From CAVRXQ01 sp963831155 (GTDB lineage: Bacteria; Actinomycetota; Acidimicrobiia; Acidimicrobiales; Bog-793), in the NCBI GenBank assembly GCA_963831155.1, contig CAWHOY010000006.1, forward strand, positions 860,738-924,737: a stretch of 64,000 bases of DNA, given 5' to 3'. The first letter of the stretch is position 1; every line of letters begins with the position of its first letter. The position numbers and the translations under genes are program-made. A model generated the notes under the pieces. The model was given only the letters and a program-made list of their open reading frames with translations. It searched no databases and had not been told where the DNA came from. Below are positions 11,794 through 21,095 of the stretch, in pieces.

Positions 11794-12078
11794 TGCTCGG
11801 GTTCGTCGATCGGCGGGGCACTCGCGCCTTGGACGCGCGCGTAGCAACGGTGATTTCGTGGGCCCCGGGCGACCACGCTACGCGGCGGCAGCGAGCTCGA
11901 AGCCCTGATGGCGGCCGCGGCGAGCGGCGGCGTCCGTCCTTGCGAGTCGAGAGTCCCGGGACCTACGGCCCTCTTGAGCAGGACATTCGCCCCTTCTCCC
12001 AACCGCGTTTGGACGGCACGCTGGCGGGAACGTACGCGTCGACCAGACCGGTCGGAGCGTTGACAGAGGGAGCATCGA

Positions 12079-12735
12079 ATGCGTAGGAAGACGTTCGACC
12101 TGATCCTGACGAGTGGGGGCGCGCTTGTGGTCGTCGTCCTCCTCGCCGCAGGTGCACTGGCGATGTGGGGCTACTCGTACTCGAACTCGTCGGTCCACAA
12201 CCAGCTGGCAGCCCAGCAGATCTTCTTCCCGTCGAAGGCGGCGTTCGCCGGAGTGAACGCCTGCGGAACCCCGAAAGCGGTCGCCGCGGTGTGTCACCCG
12301 AAGACGTTTGCCGAGATCACACCGGCGATGGTGAAGACGGTCGAGCCGTACGCGGGTCAGCAGGTGTTGAACGGCCAGCAGGCCGCGGTGTACGCGAATG
12401 ACTTCATCGCCGTCCACCTTTCCCAGATGCCGTACCACGGCGTCTACTCGCTGGTGAGCGGGGCGGCATTGGCCGCCAAGCCCGGCTCGGCCGCAGCGAC
12501 AACGCTGAAGGCGGCGGAGACGACGATTTTCCAGGGCACGACGCTTCGTGGTCTGTTGCTCGAAGCGAACGGCTTTTGGACCTTCGGTCAGATCGCCCTG
12601 TGGTCCAGCATCATCGCCTTCATCTTCGCTGGCATCATGGCCGTGCTGACCGGACTTGGCGTCTGGCACACACGCCGGGTGTCGCCGGCAGAAGAGTTTC
12701 CGAAGCTGCTCAAGGCCGAGGCCAAGGCCGCCTAG
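12079..12735 (+). CDS. Uncharacterised two-helix membrane protein
   Basis: This 218-residue protein has one membrane helix near each end: residues about 10–32 (LILTSGGALVVVVLLAAGALAMWGYSY) and about 172–195 (IALWSSIIAFIFAGIMAVLTG). The roughly 140-residue stretch between them is probably extracytoplasmic. Two cysteines (in NACGTP and VCHPK) could form a disulphide. GAGGGAG lies upstream of ATG 12079. I recognise this as a conserved actinobacterial type sometimes misnamed LigA dioxygenase; no enzymatic motif is visible. It is flanked by two hairpins downstream and stands apart from dapA. Confidence 0.75.
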   Translation: MRRKTFDLILTSGGALVVVVLLAAGALAMWGYSYSNSSVHNQLAAQQIFFPSKAAFAGVNACGTPKAVAAVCHPKTFAEITPAMVKTVEPYAGQQVLNGQQAAVYANDFIAVHLSQMPYHGVYSLVSGAALAAKPGSAAATTLKAAETTIFQGTTLRGLLLEANGFWTFGQIALWSSIIAFIFAGIMAVLTGLGVWHTRRVSPAEEFPKLLKAEAKAA

Positions 12736-12745
12736 GGATCAAGTC

Positions 12746-12793
12746 CCGGGGGCAAGAGGCTCCCGGACCGGGGAGGAGGGCCCCCCTCTTCTT
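12746..12793 (+). terminator. Two consecutive hairpins after the two-helix membrane protein
   Basis: CCGGGGGC (12746–12753) pairs with GCTCCCGG (12759–12766), one wobble, 5-nt loop. A second stem GAGGAGG (12773–12779) pairs with CCTCTTC (12785–12791), and TTC follows. The position 10–60 nt after a stop codon suggests transcription termination before dapA. Confidence 0.45.
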
Positions 12794-12903
12794 CTCGGAT
12801 CTGCTGCGCCGGTTTCGAGCGAGGCTCGGACCGGCGCAGTGGCGCGTCCAGCCTCGGTGTCCAGAGGTGCGCCGCGGGAGACCTGCGGTAACGTCAATGA
12901 CAG

Positions 12904-13827
12904 ATGGCTGAACAAGCAAGCCCGCGCTTCGGCGCCGTCCTCACCGCGATGGCGACGCCGTTCGACGAGCGTGGCGAACTCGATCTCGACGGCGCGGTGA
13001 CGCTCGCCCGCTACCTCGTCGACCACGGATCGGACGGGCTCGTCCTGTCCGGAACAACCGGCGAGGCGCCGACGCTCACCGATCACGAAAGGACGGCGTT
13101 GTGGAGCGCCGTCGCCGACGCCGTTGGCGCGCCGGTCATCGCCGGCGCCACGACCGCCGACACGCGCCATTCGGTAGAGCTCACAACCGCGGCGACCGAA
13201 TGCGGCGTGGACGGCATCTTGGCCGTCGTTCCGTATTACAACCGGCCCTCTCAATCCGGCCTCGAGCAGCACTTCCGTGCCGTCGCGGCGGCGACGCCGC
13301 TTCCGGTCGTGCTGTACGACATCCCGATCCGCACGGGGCGGAAGCTCTCCTCAGAGACGATCCTCACACTCGCACACGAGGTCGACAACATCGTCGCAGT
13401 GAAGGACGCCGCCGGTGATCCCGCCGCGACGCTGAGGCTGCTCGGGCGCGCGCCTTTTGGGTTTGAGTGCTACTCGGGCGACGACGCGCTCACGCTGCCG
13501 CTGCTCGCGGCCGGCGCAGTCGGATTGATCGGTGTCGCGACGCACTGGTGTGGGGACGAGTGCAAGGAGATGATCACGCGCTTTCGATCAGGCGACGTCG
13601 ACGGTGCGCTCGAAATCGGCCGCGCGCTCGCGCCCAGCTTTTCCTTCGAGACCGGCGACGAGGCGCCGAACCCGATCCCGCTGAAAGCGATGCTGCGGGT
13701 CCTCGGTTTGCCGGCCGGCGAGTGCCGGCTGCCGATGGGTCGGGCGCCGTCGTTCGTCGAGGAGCAGGCGAAGTCCGTCCTCGCCGAACTCGACGCGTGG
13801 CGCCAGACGCGCACACTTCGTGGCTGA
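12904..13827 (+). CDS. dapA: 4-hydroxy-tetrahydrodipicolinate synthase
   Basis: This 307-residue class I aldolase condenses pyruvate with aspartate semialdehyde, the first committed lysine/DAP step. Hallmarks are GTTGEAPTLT (threonine pair of the active site), VVPYYNRPSQSGLEQHF (catalytic tyrosine), IVAVKDAAGDP (Schiff-base lysine) and the YSGDD segment. Length is usual for DapA (290–310). The 3' end overlaps the rnj start by 8 bp, so dapA and rnj are translationally linked, a pairing common in Actinobacteria. Confidence 0.96.
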   Translation: MAEQASPRFGAVLTAMATPFDERGELDLDGAVTLARYLVDHGSDGLVLSGTTGEAPTLTDHERTALWSAVADAVGAPVIAGATTADTRHSVELTTAATECGVDGILAVVPYYNRPSQSGLEQHFRAVAAATPLPVVLYDIPIRTGRKLSSETILTLAHEVDNIVAVKDAAGDPAATLRLLGRAPFGFECYSGDDALTLPLLAAGAVGLIGVATHWCGDECKEMITRFRSGDVDGALEIGRALAPSFSFETGDEAPNPIPLKAMLRVLGLPAGECRLPMGRAPSFVEEQAKSVLAELDAWRQTRTLRG

Positions 13828-15481
13828 ACGCGTCCGGATCGCCTTCCTCGGCGGGCTCGGCGAGATCGGCCGCAACTGCGCGGTCGTCGAACAACACAAA
13901 CGCCTGCTCGTCATCGACTGTGGGGTGATGTTCCCCGACCCCGAGATGCCCGGTGTCGATCTCGTCCTGCCGGATTTCACATACCTGAAGGAGAACGCGG
14001 AGCGCCTCGACGGCATCGTGCTCACCCACGGACACGAAGACCACGTCGGCGGGCTGGGCTTTCTGCTGCGCGACATCTCGACGACCGTTTACGGCTCGGC
14101 GCTCAGCCTCGGGCTGGCGCGCAGCCGTCTCGAGGAATCGCACGCCGCGGCGGGATCAGAGCTCGTCGAGGTCCACGACGGCGAGCGCCGGACGATCGGT
14201 GCCTTCGACGTCGAGTTCATCCCCGTCACCCACTCGGTGCCGCAGGGATTCGCGATCGCGATCCACAGCACCCAGGGGGTGATCCTCCACACCGGCGACT
14301 TCAAGCTCGACCTCACCCCCGTCGATGGGCGCCGGACCGATCTGGCGCGCATCGGCGCGCTCGCCGATGCGGACGGCATCCGCCTCGTGTTGGCGGATTC
14401 GACGAACGCCGAGGAGCCCGGTTTCACCCGCAGCGAGCGTTCGGTCGGGGAGACCTTCCGCCAGATCTTCGCCGAGCACCAGCAACGACGCGTCGTGGTC
14501 GCCTGCTTCTCGAGCCACATCCACCGTATCCAGCAGATCGCCGACGCCGCCGTCGCCAACGGTCGGCACGTCGCATTGTTGGGCCGATCGATGCTGCGCA
14601 ACGTCGCGCTCGCACGCGAGCTCGGTCTGTTGTCGATCCCCGAAGACGCGCTGATCGAAGTCGAGACCGTCGAGGGACGCCAACCCGGGTCGGTCTGCGT
14701 GATCTCGACAGGCTCCCAAGGTGAGCCGATGTCGGCGCTCTCGCTATTGGCGGCAGGCGAGAACCGGCGCCTGTCGATCGAGGAGAACGACGTCGTAGTC
14801 CTGTCCAGCCACGCCATCCCCGGCAACGAGTGGGCCGTCGGGCAGGTGATCGACGGACTGTCGCGACGGGGTGCGTGGGTGATCCACTCCGGCGTCGCGC
14901 ACGTCCACGAGACCGGCCACGCGAAGCAGGGCGAGCTGCAGACGCTCTTGAACGTCGCCCGCCCGAAGAGCTTCATCCCGGTCCACGGCGAATACCGTCA
15001 CCTGCTGCGCCACGCCCGACTGGCGATCGAGATGGGCGTCCCCCAGAGCGCAGTCCTTTTGTGCGAGGACGGTGACGCCGTTGAGCTCACCGACGAGGGG
15101 ATCGACTTCAACGGGGAGGTCCCCGCCGGCTACCAGTTCGTCGACGGCGTCGTCGGCGACGTCGGAGAAGCCGTGCTGCGCGACCGGCGCGTCCTTGCCG
15201 AGGAGGGCGTGGTCGTCGTCGTCGTCACCGTCGACGGACGCTCCGGCGAGATCGTCACCGGTCCGGAGATCATCACGCGCGGCTGGGTCTACGCGAACGA
15301 GGCAGAAGAGCTGATCGAGGACGCGCGCACCGAGGTGACAAAGGCGATCGCCGAAGCGACCGGGGCCGGCGCGCACGACGTCGAAACCTTGCGCCGCGTC
15401 GTTCGCCGGGCGACCGGTCGACTCGTCAACGAAAGGACGCGTCGCCGTCCGATGATCGTCCCCGTCGTGATGGAGGCATAG
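13820..15481 (+). CDS. rnj: Ribonuclease J
   Basis: This 553-residue metallo-beta-lactamase/beta-CASP ribonuclease acts in mRNA decay and rRNA maturation. The zinc motif HGHEDHVGG is at about residue 75, the fold starts FLGGLGEIGRNC, and further metal-binding elements are visible (THSVPQG, HTGDFK, DSTNAEEPG). The beta-CASP segment (VVACFSSHIHRIQQI, STGSQGEP) and PVHGEYRHL are also present. The GTG at 13820 lies inside the last codons of dapA, giving an 8-bp overlap. Confidence 0.95.
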   Translation: MAERVRIAFLGGLGEIGRNCAVVEQHKRLLVIDCGVMFPDPEMPGVDLVLPDFTYLKENAERLDGIVLTHGHEDHVGGLGFLLRDISTTVYGSALSLGLARSRLEESHAAAGSELVEVHDGERRTIGAFDVEFIPVTHSVPQGFAIAIHSTQGVILHTGDFKLDLTPVDGRRTDLARIGALADADGIRLVLADSTNAEEPGFTRSERSVGETFRQIFAEHQQRRVVVACFSSHIHRIQQIADAAVANGRHVALLGRSMLRNVALARELGLLSIPEDALIEVETVEGRQPGSVCVISTGSQGEPMSALSLLAAGENRRLSIEENDVVVLSSHAIPGNEWAVGQVIDGLSRRGAWVIHSGVAHVHETGHAKQGELQTLLNVARPKSFIPVHGEYRHLLRHARLAIEMGVPQSAVLLCEDGDAVELTDEGIDFNGEVPAGYQFVDGVVGDVGEAVLRDRRVLAEEGVVVVVVTVDGRSGEIVTGPEIITRGWVYANEAEELIEDARTEVTKAIAEATGAGAHDVETLRRVVRRATGRLVNERTRRRPMIVPVVMEA

Positions 15482-15495
15482 CGTCGATTGACGCT
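15480..15495 (+). terminator. Small hairpin at the rnj stop codon
   Basis: AGCGTC and GACGCT form a 6-bp stem with a GATT loop beginning in the rnj stop codon, in the gap before a convergent gene. It is short and lacks a T-run, so this is a weak terminator call. Confidence 0.35.
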
Positions 15496-15544
15496 TGATC
15501 GTCGTCGACCGCGGATGACGGACGCGTCTTTTGGTATCCGAGCC

Positions 15545-16156
15545 CTAAAGCTGTTCGCCGGCGAAGACGTGATCAGTGATCCGGTTGCCCTCGTCGGCAA
15601 GAGGACACGTCCATGCCGCGTTGTAGCGACAGGACGGGTGGTACAAGAAGTTGAAGTCGACCACGAGCCGCTCTCCATCTGATCCGAGGTCGGCGCCCTT
15701 CGCGGTGTCGAGCAGATAGCGGCCGCCGCCATAGCTCGTGTCCCCGGCGGTTCCGTCTCTTATCGGCAGGAAGAGGCCGCCGGCGTAGTCCTCGATCCAC
15801 CACAGCGTCAGCGTCGAGGCGCGGAACCGCGGTGGGAGCGCCAGCTCACCGATTGCGCGCATCTTGACGACTCCCCCGATGCCGGTGTCGACCGAACGGC
15901 GACTCGTCTTCGGCGTTGGTGCAACTGCGATCGCGAAGCGCAGAGACGGGTCGTAGGACCAGTACTGCGGTCCGGCCTCGCGCATCGGATCGTCGGGCGC
16001 GAGCGGGCTTTGTGGATGGTCCCGGAACAGCGCGCGGCGTCCTTCGCGCCATACCTCGTGCGCCGCTTCGGGATCGGCTTTTGCGCGGACCCGCTGATAG
16101 AGCGAGGCAACCTGACGCCGCCAGTCGGCGAGCTCGATTTCAGCGAAGGCCGTCAT
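15545..16156 (-). CDS. DUF1684 family protein
   Basis: The protein is about 203 residues long. It shows the DUF1684 signatures: SYDPSLRFAIAV, then TSYGGGRYLLDTAKGAD, then VVDFNFLYHPSCRYNAAWTC near the C-terminus. The cysteine/histidine-rich end (YHPSC, WTCPL) suggests metal or cofactor binding, but the biochemical role is unknown. ATG 16156 is preferred; a longer frame to 16180 lacks support. The gene is convergent to rnj and lies 57 bp downstream of the sigma-factor gene on the same strand, so the two may be co-transcribed. Confidence 0.82.
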   Translation of the reverse strand: MTAFAEIELADWRRQVASLYQRVRAKADPEAAHEVWREGRRALFRDHPQSPLAPDDPMREAGPQYWSYDPSLRFAIAVAPTPKTSRRSVDTGIGGVVKMRAIGELALPPRFRASTLTLWWIEDYAGGLFLPIRDGTAGDTSYGGGRYLLDTAKGADLGSDGERLVVDFNFLYHPSCRYNAAWTCPLADEGNRITDHVFAGEQL

Positions 16157-16213
16157 TTTGGACGCCAGTCGGGGTTTCACCCCGAGGGCCGGGTCGAAGC
16201 GCCGGAGGTGCGG

Positions 16214-17122
16214 TTAGAGAGCGGGTGTCGAGACGAGTTTTTCGTTCACGGCGGTGAGCGTCAACCGCAGCGACTTCAACGCTTCGGATTCGATCTGGCA
16301 CGCCCGTGACGCGGTGACCCCGAGTTGCTTTCCAACCTGCTCGAAGGTGAAGCCGTGGAAAAGGTGCAACTGGACGACGATCCGCTGACGCTCGGGAAGG
16401 TCGTCGACCGCTTTGCGCAGCTCGTCGATCTCGCTCGAGCCGACGACCGAGTCCTCGGGACTCACCGACTTCTCGTCGGACAGCGTCTCGACGAGACGCA
16501 CCGACCCGTCGGGCTCTTCGACTTCGACGATGTGGTCGAGGTGCAAGAGCTGCGAGGAGCGGATCCCGGACATCACGGCGGTCCGCTGGGTGCCGGTGAC
16601 ACCCATCGCGTCGAGCACCTCTGAAGATCCGGGCGTCCGTCCGAGCTGGTGGCCGAGGTGATCCGCCGCCGCCTGGTACTCGGTGACGTGGCGGCGCACC
16701 CCGCGGGGCAGCCAGTCGAGCCGGCGGAGCTCGTCGAAGATGGCGCCCTTGATGCACATCGAGGCGTAGGCGGGGAAACGCTCGATCGGGGAGGACGCTT
16801 CGAAGCGGTCGATCGCTGAGATCAGGCCGATCAGCCCGAAGCTCGCCAGGTCCTCGCGCTCCCAGTACGCCCGCACGGCGTCAGACAGCTGGGAGACGAC
16901 CATCAAGACGAGCGGCTCGTAAGCGAGCAAGAGGTCGTTGCGGTGCACCAGGTCCGGCTGCGCCCGGTACTGCTCCCACATTCGCGCGTACGTGGCGTCG
17001 GTGAAGCTGTACCGGCGCGTTGTGTTCGTTTGCCCGTTCTGCCGCGACGGCTTCGCGGGGTCGGCCGCGCTGGCTCGGTTCGCGGGAACGTCCTGCTCAG
17101 AGGCGCGTGACGTCATCGTCAT
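16214..17122 (-). CDS. RNA polymerase sigma factor, FliA/WhiG (sigma-28) type
   Basis: This 302-residue group 3 sigma factor has clear regions: region 2 (NDLLLAYEPLVLMVVSQL, DLASFGLIGLISAIDRFE, RFPAYASMCIKGAIFDELR), region 3 (QLGRTPGSSEVLDAMG) and region 4 (DLPERQRIVVQLHLFHGFTF, then EQVGKQLGVTASRACQIESE, the −35-recognising HTH). IKGAIFDELR is characteristic of the FliA/WhiG/SigB branch. ATG 17122 is preferred to an upstream start at 17161. No flagellar genes are in view, so a WhiG-like developmental or stress role is as likely as motility. It is divergent from a c-di-GMP turnover gene. Confidence 0.88.
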   Translation of the reverse strand: MTMTSRASEQDVPANRASAADPAKPSRQNGQTNTTRRYSFTDATYARMWEQYRAQPDLVHRNDLLLAYEPLVLMVVSQLSDAVRAYWEREDLASFGLIGLISAIDRFEASSPIERFPAYASMCIKGAIFDELRRLDWLPRGVRRHVTEYQAAADHLGHQLGRTPGSSEVLDAMGVTGTQRTAVMSGIRSSQLLHLDHIVEVEEPDGSVRLVETLSDEKSVSPEDSVVGSSEIDELRKAVDDLPERQRIVVQLHLFHGFTFEQVGKQLGVTASRACQIESEALKSLRLTLTAVNEKLVSTPAL

Positions 17123-17533
17123 TGGGTCACCTCTGCGCGCGCTCGGTGGTCGGACGGACACAGCACTTGCGCATCATAGGCACCATTCGCCACATTCCGA
17201 TAGAGGAAATTGTCGCGGCGAATGGGTGCGGTCATTTCACCAAAAAATGCCGATGGTGCGCGCTGCCGGCTCGCGGATCGTTGCGGCTCGCGATCTCCCG
17301 CCGCCGATCGTGCAGCGCGTTCCCGCTGATCACAACGGCCGGTGATCGCGCGGAGCGCGGCGAACGGGGGACTGTGCGCGGGAAAGGTGAGAGCTCTATC
17401 GCCACTATGAGTGACTATTTTACCACAGAAAGTGGTGATCGTCATTTACGCCCGTTTCCCCTTGTTGTGCCACTAAATGGAGCCCCGTTCCTCGTCGTTA
17501 GGAAGCGCGAACACCGAGCGAGGGAGCGGAGCG
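17123..17533. promoter_or_regulatory. Divergent promoter region between sigma factor and GGDEF–EAL gene
   Basis: These 411 bp hold no convincing gene. The part near 17400–17475 is notably AT-richer than its surroundings and contains a small inverted repeat, ACCAC/GTGGT with a 5-nt spacer (17422–17436), a possible operator or hairpin. Promoters for both divergent genes must lie here, but no −35/−10 pair stands out. Confidence 0.45.
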
Positions 17534-19939
17534 GTGTCCGAACCGACAGTGGCGTTGCCAAAACTTCGTGCCGAAAATCGGGCGCGCCGTTTGCGTCGAC
17601 GACTCGTCGCGCGCCGCCATGTCGTGGTCGGATCGATCTTCGTTCTGCTCGCGGCGGCTGTCGTGCTCGACCCGACAGGCTTCATCGTCATCGCCGCTGG
17701 ATCGATCGGCTCTCTGATCGCCGTGTGCGTCGGTGTTTGGATCTACCGCCCGGCACGCCTTGGACCGTGGCTGTTGGTCATCGGCGCGCTCGTTCTGTTC
17801 CTCGCCGACGGCGTCACGCGCGACCTGTACTCGTCGCTCGGCAACCTGACGTGGCACCGGACCCTGGTCCCCGACCTCCTCGCCCTGGCGGGGTCCGTGT
17901 TCTTGGGGAGTGCGCTCGTCGGCTTCGACCGCGCTCGTCACGACTCTCGAGCGAGGCGACGCGTGATCATCTACGACGGCGTCCTCGCCGCGCTCGCCCT
18001 CCTGGCGCTGTCATGGGTGTATTTGATCGAGCCGATCGTCTCGCTCCACCACACTCCGCTCTTGGTACGGATCAGCCTCGTCTGCTATCCGGCCGTTTCG
18101 CTGTTCCTGTTCGTACTGATCGTCCAGATCGCCTACGGAGCCGGTCGGGTGCGCGGCGCAGCGGACCACTATTTGATCGGCGCGGTCTTGGCGATGTTCG
18201 TCGGCGACGCGATCTACATGCTCGCCGAGATCCACGTCGTACCGGACTCGCGGCTGATCGAACTTCCCTACTTGATCGCCTTCGGTGCCGCGGCGGCCGG
18301 CGCGCTCGATCCGTCGATGCGGCTGCTCACCGAACGCGGCAGCCTTCCCGGCACGCGCTGGACGAAGCCGCGCTTCGCGCTCGTCGTCGTGGCGCTGCTG
18401 ATTCCGCCATTCTTGGTCCTCGCCACCCACAACGATCCGCTCAGTGAGCGGGCTGTGCTGTTCGGCATCGTGCTCCTACTGGCGTCGACGGCGATTCTCG
18501 AAATCGTCCAGGCGCTTAGGGCGATGGAGCAGTCGGAGTCCCGCCTCACGCACCAAGCGCTGCACGACGATCTGACCACGCTCCCGAACCGACGCAACCT
18601 CGGCAGTCACCTGACCCGGGCGCTCGCCAAACTCGAAGACCCGGACTCCCAGATCGCGGTGATCCTCTTCGACATCGACCGCTTCAAGCTGATCAACGAC
18701 ACGCTCGGCCACGGCCACGGCGACGAGCTGCTCGTGCAGATCGCGCGCCGCCTACGCGTCTTCTGCGACGACGTCGATTTTGTCGCCCGCGTCGGCGGAG
18801 ACGAGTTCGTCGTCGTTCCGGCGAGGGTCGTCGACGACGGCGAGGCGCGCAGCATCGCGAACGAGCTGCGCGCCCAGCTGAACGAGCCCTTCGTGATCGC
18901 CGGCACCGAGCTGCACGTGACGGCGAGCGCCGGCGTCGCCTGCTCCGGTCCACACGGCGGGCGCGCCGGTGCGGAGCAGTTGATCCGCAACGCCGACACC
19001 GCGATGTACCAGGCGAAGGAGGCGGGCCGCGACGCGGTCGCGCTGTTCGAGGACTCGATGCGCGCCCAGCTCAGCGAGCGCGTCGCCATCGAGCGCGAGC
19101 TGCACCACGCCGTTGAGCGCCACCAGCTCCATTTGGTCTTCCAGCCGATCATCAGCTACGAGACGGCCGACGTGGTCGGGGTCGAGGCGCTGGTGCGTTG
19201 GGCGCATCCGACGCTCGGGGTGATTCCGCCGTTGCGGTTCATCGGGATCGCCGAGGAGACCGATCTGATCGGCGAGATCGGCCTGTTCGTCTTGGAGGAC
19301 GCGTTGCGCACGCTGGCGCTCTGGCGGGCGATCCCCGGCTACGAAGACCTCAACGTCTCGGTGAACCTTTCGGTCGTGCAGCTGAAAGACGACCTCCTCG
19401 TCCAGCGCGTGGCGCGCGCGTTGCACCTACACAAGGTGCCGGGATCAGCATTGACGCTCGAGATCACCGAGTCCGAGATGATGCGCGATCCGGAGTTGTC
19501 GATCGCCGTGCTGAACGAGCTGCGCCGTCTCGGCGTGCGGATCTCGGTCGACGACTTCGGCACCGAGTACTCCTCGCTCGCCTACCTGCAGCGCCTGCCG
19601 ATCGACGAGCTGAAGATCGACCGCAGCTTCGTCGTCGGCATGGGCTCCGGCGACCCGGCTTCACAGACCCTCGTCGCGGCGATTGTCGCGATGGCGAACG
19701 CGCTCTCGATCCGGACCGTCATCGAAGGGGTCGAGACTTCCGATCAAGCGATCAAAGTCGCCGAGCTCGGATGCCACTGCGCCCAGGGGTTCTTGTACGC
19801 GCGTCCGGCGAGAGCCGATCAGGTGATCGACATCATCGGTCTGCTCAAGCGCTGGTTGCCCTCGGCGCTCGCTCCTGAGAAGGCGGGCGAGGAACTTGTT
19901 CCACCGACTCTCGAAGTTGTTCAAGGTCAAGTGAAGTGA
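17534..19939 (+). CDS. Membrane-anchored GGDEF–EAL c-di-GMP turnover protein
   Basis: This protein of about 801 residues combines a multi-helix membrane N-terminus (about eight hydrophobic segments, residues about 30–350), a GGDEF domain and an EAL domain. The cyclase signature is intact (RVGGDEF) with FDIDRFKLINDTLGHGHGD. No RxxD inhibitory site is visible upstream, so product inhibition at that site is not expected. The EAL catalytic motifs are also intact: EALVRW, NLSVVQL, EITESEM, DDFGTEYSSL, ELKIDRSFV and EGVET. It could therefore make, degrade or switch c-di-GMP. GTG 17534 (GGAG upstream) is chosen; an ATG at 17477 is possible. Its 3' end overlaps the convergent gene by 95 bp. Confidence 0.92.
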   Translation: MSEPTVALPKLRAENRARRLRRRLVARRHVVVGSIFVLLAAAVVLDPTGFIVIAAGSIGSLIAVCVGVWIYRPARLGPWLLVIGALVLFLADGVTRDLYSSLGNLTWHRTLVPDLLALAGSVFLGSALVGFDRARHDSRARRRVIIYDGVLAALALLALSWVYLIEPIVSLHHTPLLVRISLVCYPAVSLFLFVLIVQIAYGAGRVRGAADHYLIGAVLAMFVGDAIYMLAEIHVVPDSRLIELPYLIAFGAAAAGALDPSMRLLTERGSLPGTRWTKPRFALVVVALLIPPFLVLATHNDPLSERAVLFGIVLLLASTAILEIVQALRAMEQSESRLTHQALHDDLTTLPNRRNLGSHLTRALAKLEDPDSQIAVILFDIDRFKLINDTLGHGHGDELLVQIARRLRVFCDDVDFVARVGGDEFVVVPARVVDDGEARSIANELRAQLNEPFVIAGTELHVTASAGVACSGPHGGRAGAEQLIRNADTAMYQAKEAGRDAVALFEDSMRAQLSERVAIERELHHAVERHQLHLVFQPIISYETADVVGVEALVRWAHPTLGVIPPLRFIGIAEETDLIGEIGLFVLEDALRTLALWRAIPGYEDLNVSVNLSVVQLKDDLLVQRVARALHLHKVPGSALTLEITESEMMRDPELSIAVLNELRRLGVRISVDDFGTEYSSLAYLQRLPIDELKIDRSFVVGMGSGDPASQTLVAAIVAMANALSIRTVIEGVETSDQAIKVAELGCHCAQGFLYARPARADQVIDIIGLLKRWLPSALAPEKAGEELVPPTLEVVQGQVK

Positions 19940-20741
19940 GGTCCTCGGTCGGTCGCAGCTCGACGTAGCCGGCGATGCGCCGCGCCGTCGCCGCCGCGGC
20001 GAGCGGTGAGAGTGGTGCCATCGCCGGTTCGAGGCCGACGCCTTCGAACATGATCCCGTGCATCGGCGGGTCGACGAGCGCCAGCTCCCGCCGGTAGCCC
20101 GAAACCGAGAGGTAGACGGGCAGGCACTCCGAGCCGAGGTACGGCCGGCCCTCGGCGAAGGCGATGAAGGGCTGGTGAAACCGGGCCCGCGACATACGCA
20201 AGACGGCTAAGTCGATGATCGCGATCATCCATTCGAAGCCGAGCTCCGCGGCGGTGCGCAACCCCGACTGGTAGAGGCCCATCGAGACGAGTCCGGTTGC
20301 AAACGGACTGCGGTACTCGGACGCGACCGCGAGCGTGGCGATGTCCCAGGTGCGCTTCAGGTCGCACGGCAGCGCGTAGCGCTTCAGGTAGCCGTCGGCG
20401 GTCTCGTGCCAATCCCTCGGTAGATCGTTGACCGTCTTTAGTCCGGCGCCGCCCTCGGTCGGCAGGATGATGCGCACCGCGCCGGCCGGTACCTCGCGCC
20501 GGTGGTCGAGGACGCAGAAGAAAAGGCTCGACGACTCGTACTCGCCGTACTCGGCGCGGATCGTCTCGGGGGTCATGCCGTAGCTCTGCAAAAGGATTGC
20601 TGACTCGACGGCGCGGGCGAGTTCGGCGGCGGGGTCGAACGGACCGAAGCAGTAGGCGCCGAAAGGCTGGTTGATTCCTCGCGGAATCACCGAACGGGCG
20701 AGACCCCGCAGCCGCTCGGAGGCGAGATCGACCGGTTCCAT
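19845..20741 (-). CDS. Uncharacterised protein, possibly GNAT/acyl-transferase-like
   Basis: The protein is about 298 residues from ATG 20741 (MEPVDLASERLRGL); the frame is open to ATG 20798 but neither start has a strong ribosome-binding site. The central part (SSLFFCVLDHRREVPAGAVR, WDIATLAVASEYR, SGLRTAAELGFEWMIAIID) resembles the beta-sheet plus acyl-CoA-loop layout of GNAT-like or autoinducer-synthase-like folds; this is inference. Its last 32 codons are antisense to the end of the GGDEF–EAL gene, an unusually long convergent overlap that would couple or antagonise their expression. Confidence 0.7.
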   Translation of the reverse strand: MEPVDLASERLRGLARSVIPRGINQPFGAYCFGPFDPAAELARAVESAILLQSYGMTPETIRAEYGEYESSSLFFCVLDHRREVPAGAVRIILPTEGGAGLKTVNDLPRDWHETADGYLKRYALPCDLKRTWDIATLAVASEYRSPFATGLVSMGLYQSGLRTAAELGFEWMIAIIDLAVLRMSRARFHQPFIAFAEGRPYLGSECLPVYLSVSGYRRELALVDPPMHGIMFEGVGLEPAMAPLSPLAAAATARRIAGYVELRPTEDLTSLDLEQLRESVEQVPRPPSQERAPRATSA

Positions 20742-21095
20742 CGCGACCCCGCTACGCGGCACGCGAGAGCGCCGAGTGGTACTCGCGCTGCGCTTCATCG
20801 CTGGTCGGCGCGTCGTCGTCGCCCTCGAGGACGAGGCGCTGGCGGCGGATCGACGGTGTGAGCTTTCGCGTCGGTCCGTGTAAAAGTTGCACGCGAGACG
20901 AGTGCATACTCCTGAGGTTAATGAGGGATATCGCGCTAGGACAAATGAGCAGGTGTAATGACGAATTTAGACCATATCCACAGGCGGTATAGCCGTTGAC
21001 GTGCGGTCCGATGCCCCTTGTGTACGACTCGGTGAATTCTCTGCGCTATCGCCTAGGTTCTCGCAATGCAGATTCCGCCGATACTGCGGTGAAAA
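20742..21095. promoter_or_regulatory. Divergent intergenic region, no gene seen
   Basis: These 354 bp separate the uncharacterised minus-strand gene from the oxidoreductase gene. The half next to the oxidoreductase (20880–21000) is AT-richer and probably contains its promoter. I see no long inverted repeat, RNA gene or credible short ORF. Confidence 0.4.

Noticed and set aside
17185..17210. WhiG/FliA-type promoter (CCGATA element) between the sigma factor and GGDEF genes
   Set aside because: The −10-like TCCGATAG is only partial and no TAAA −35 lies at the proper spacing.
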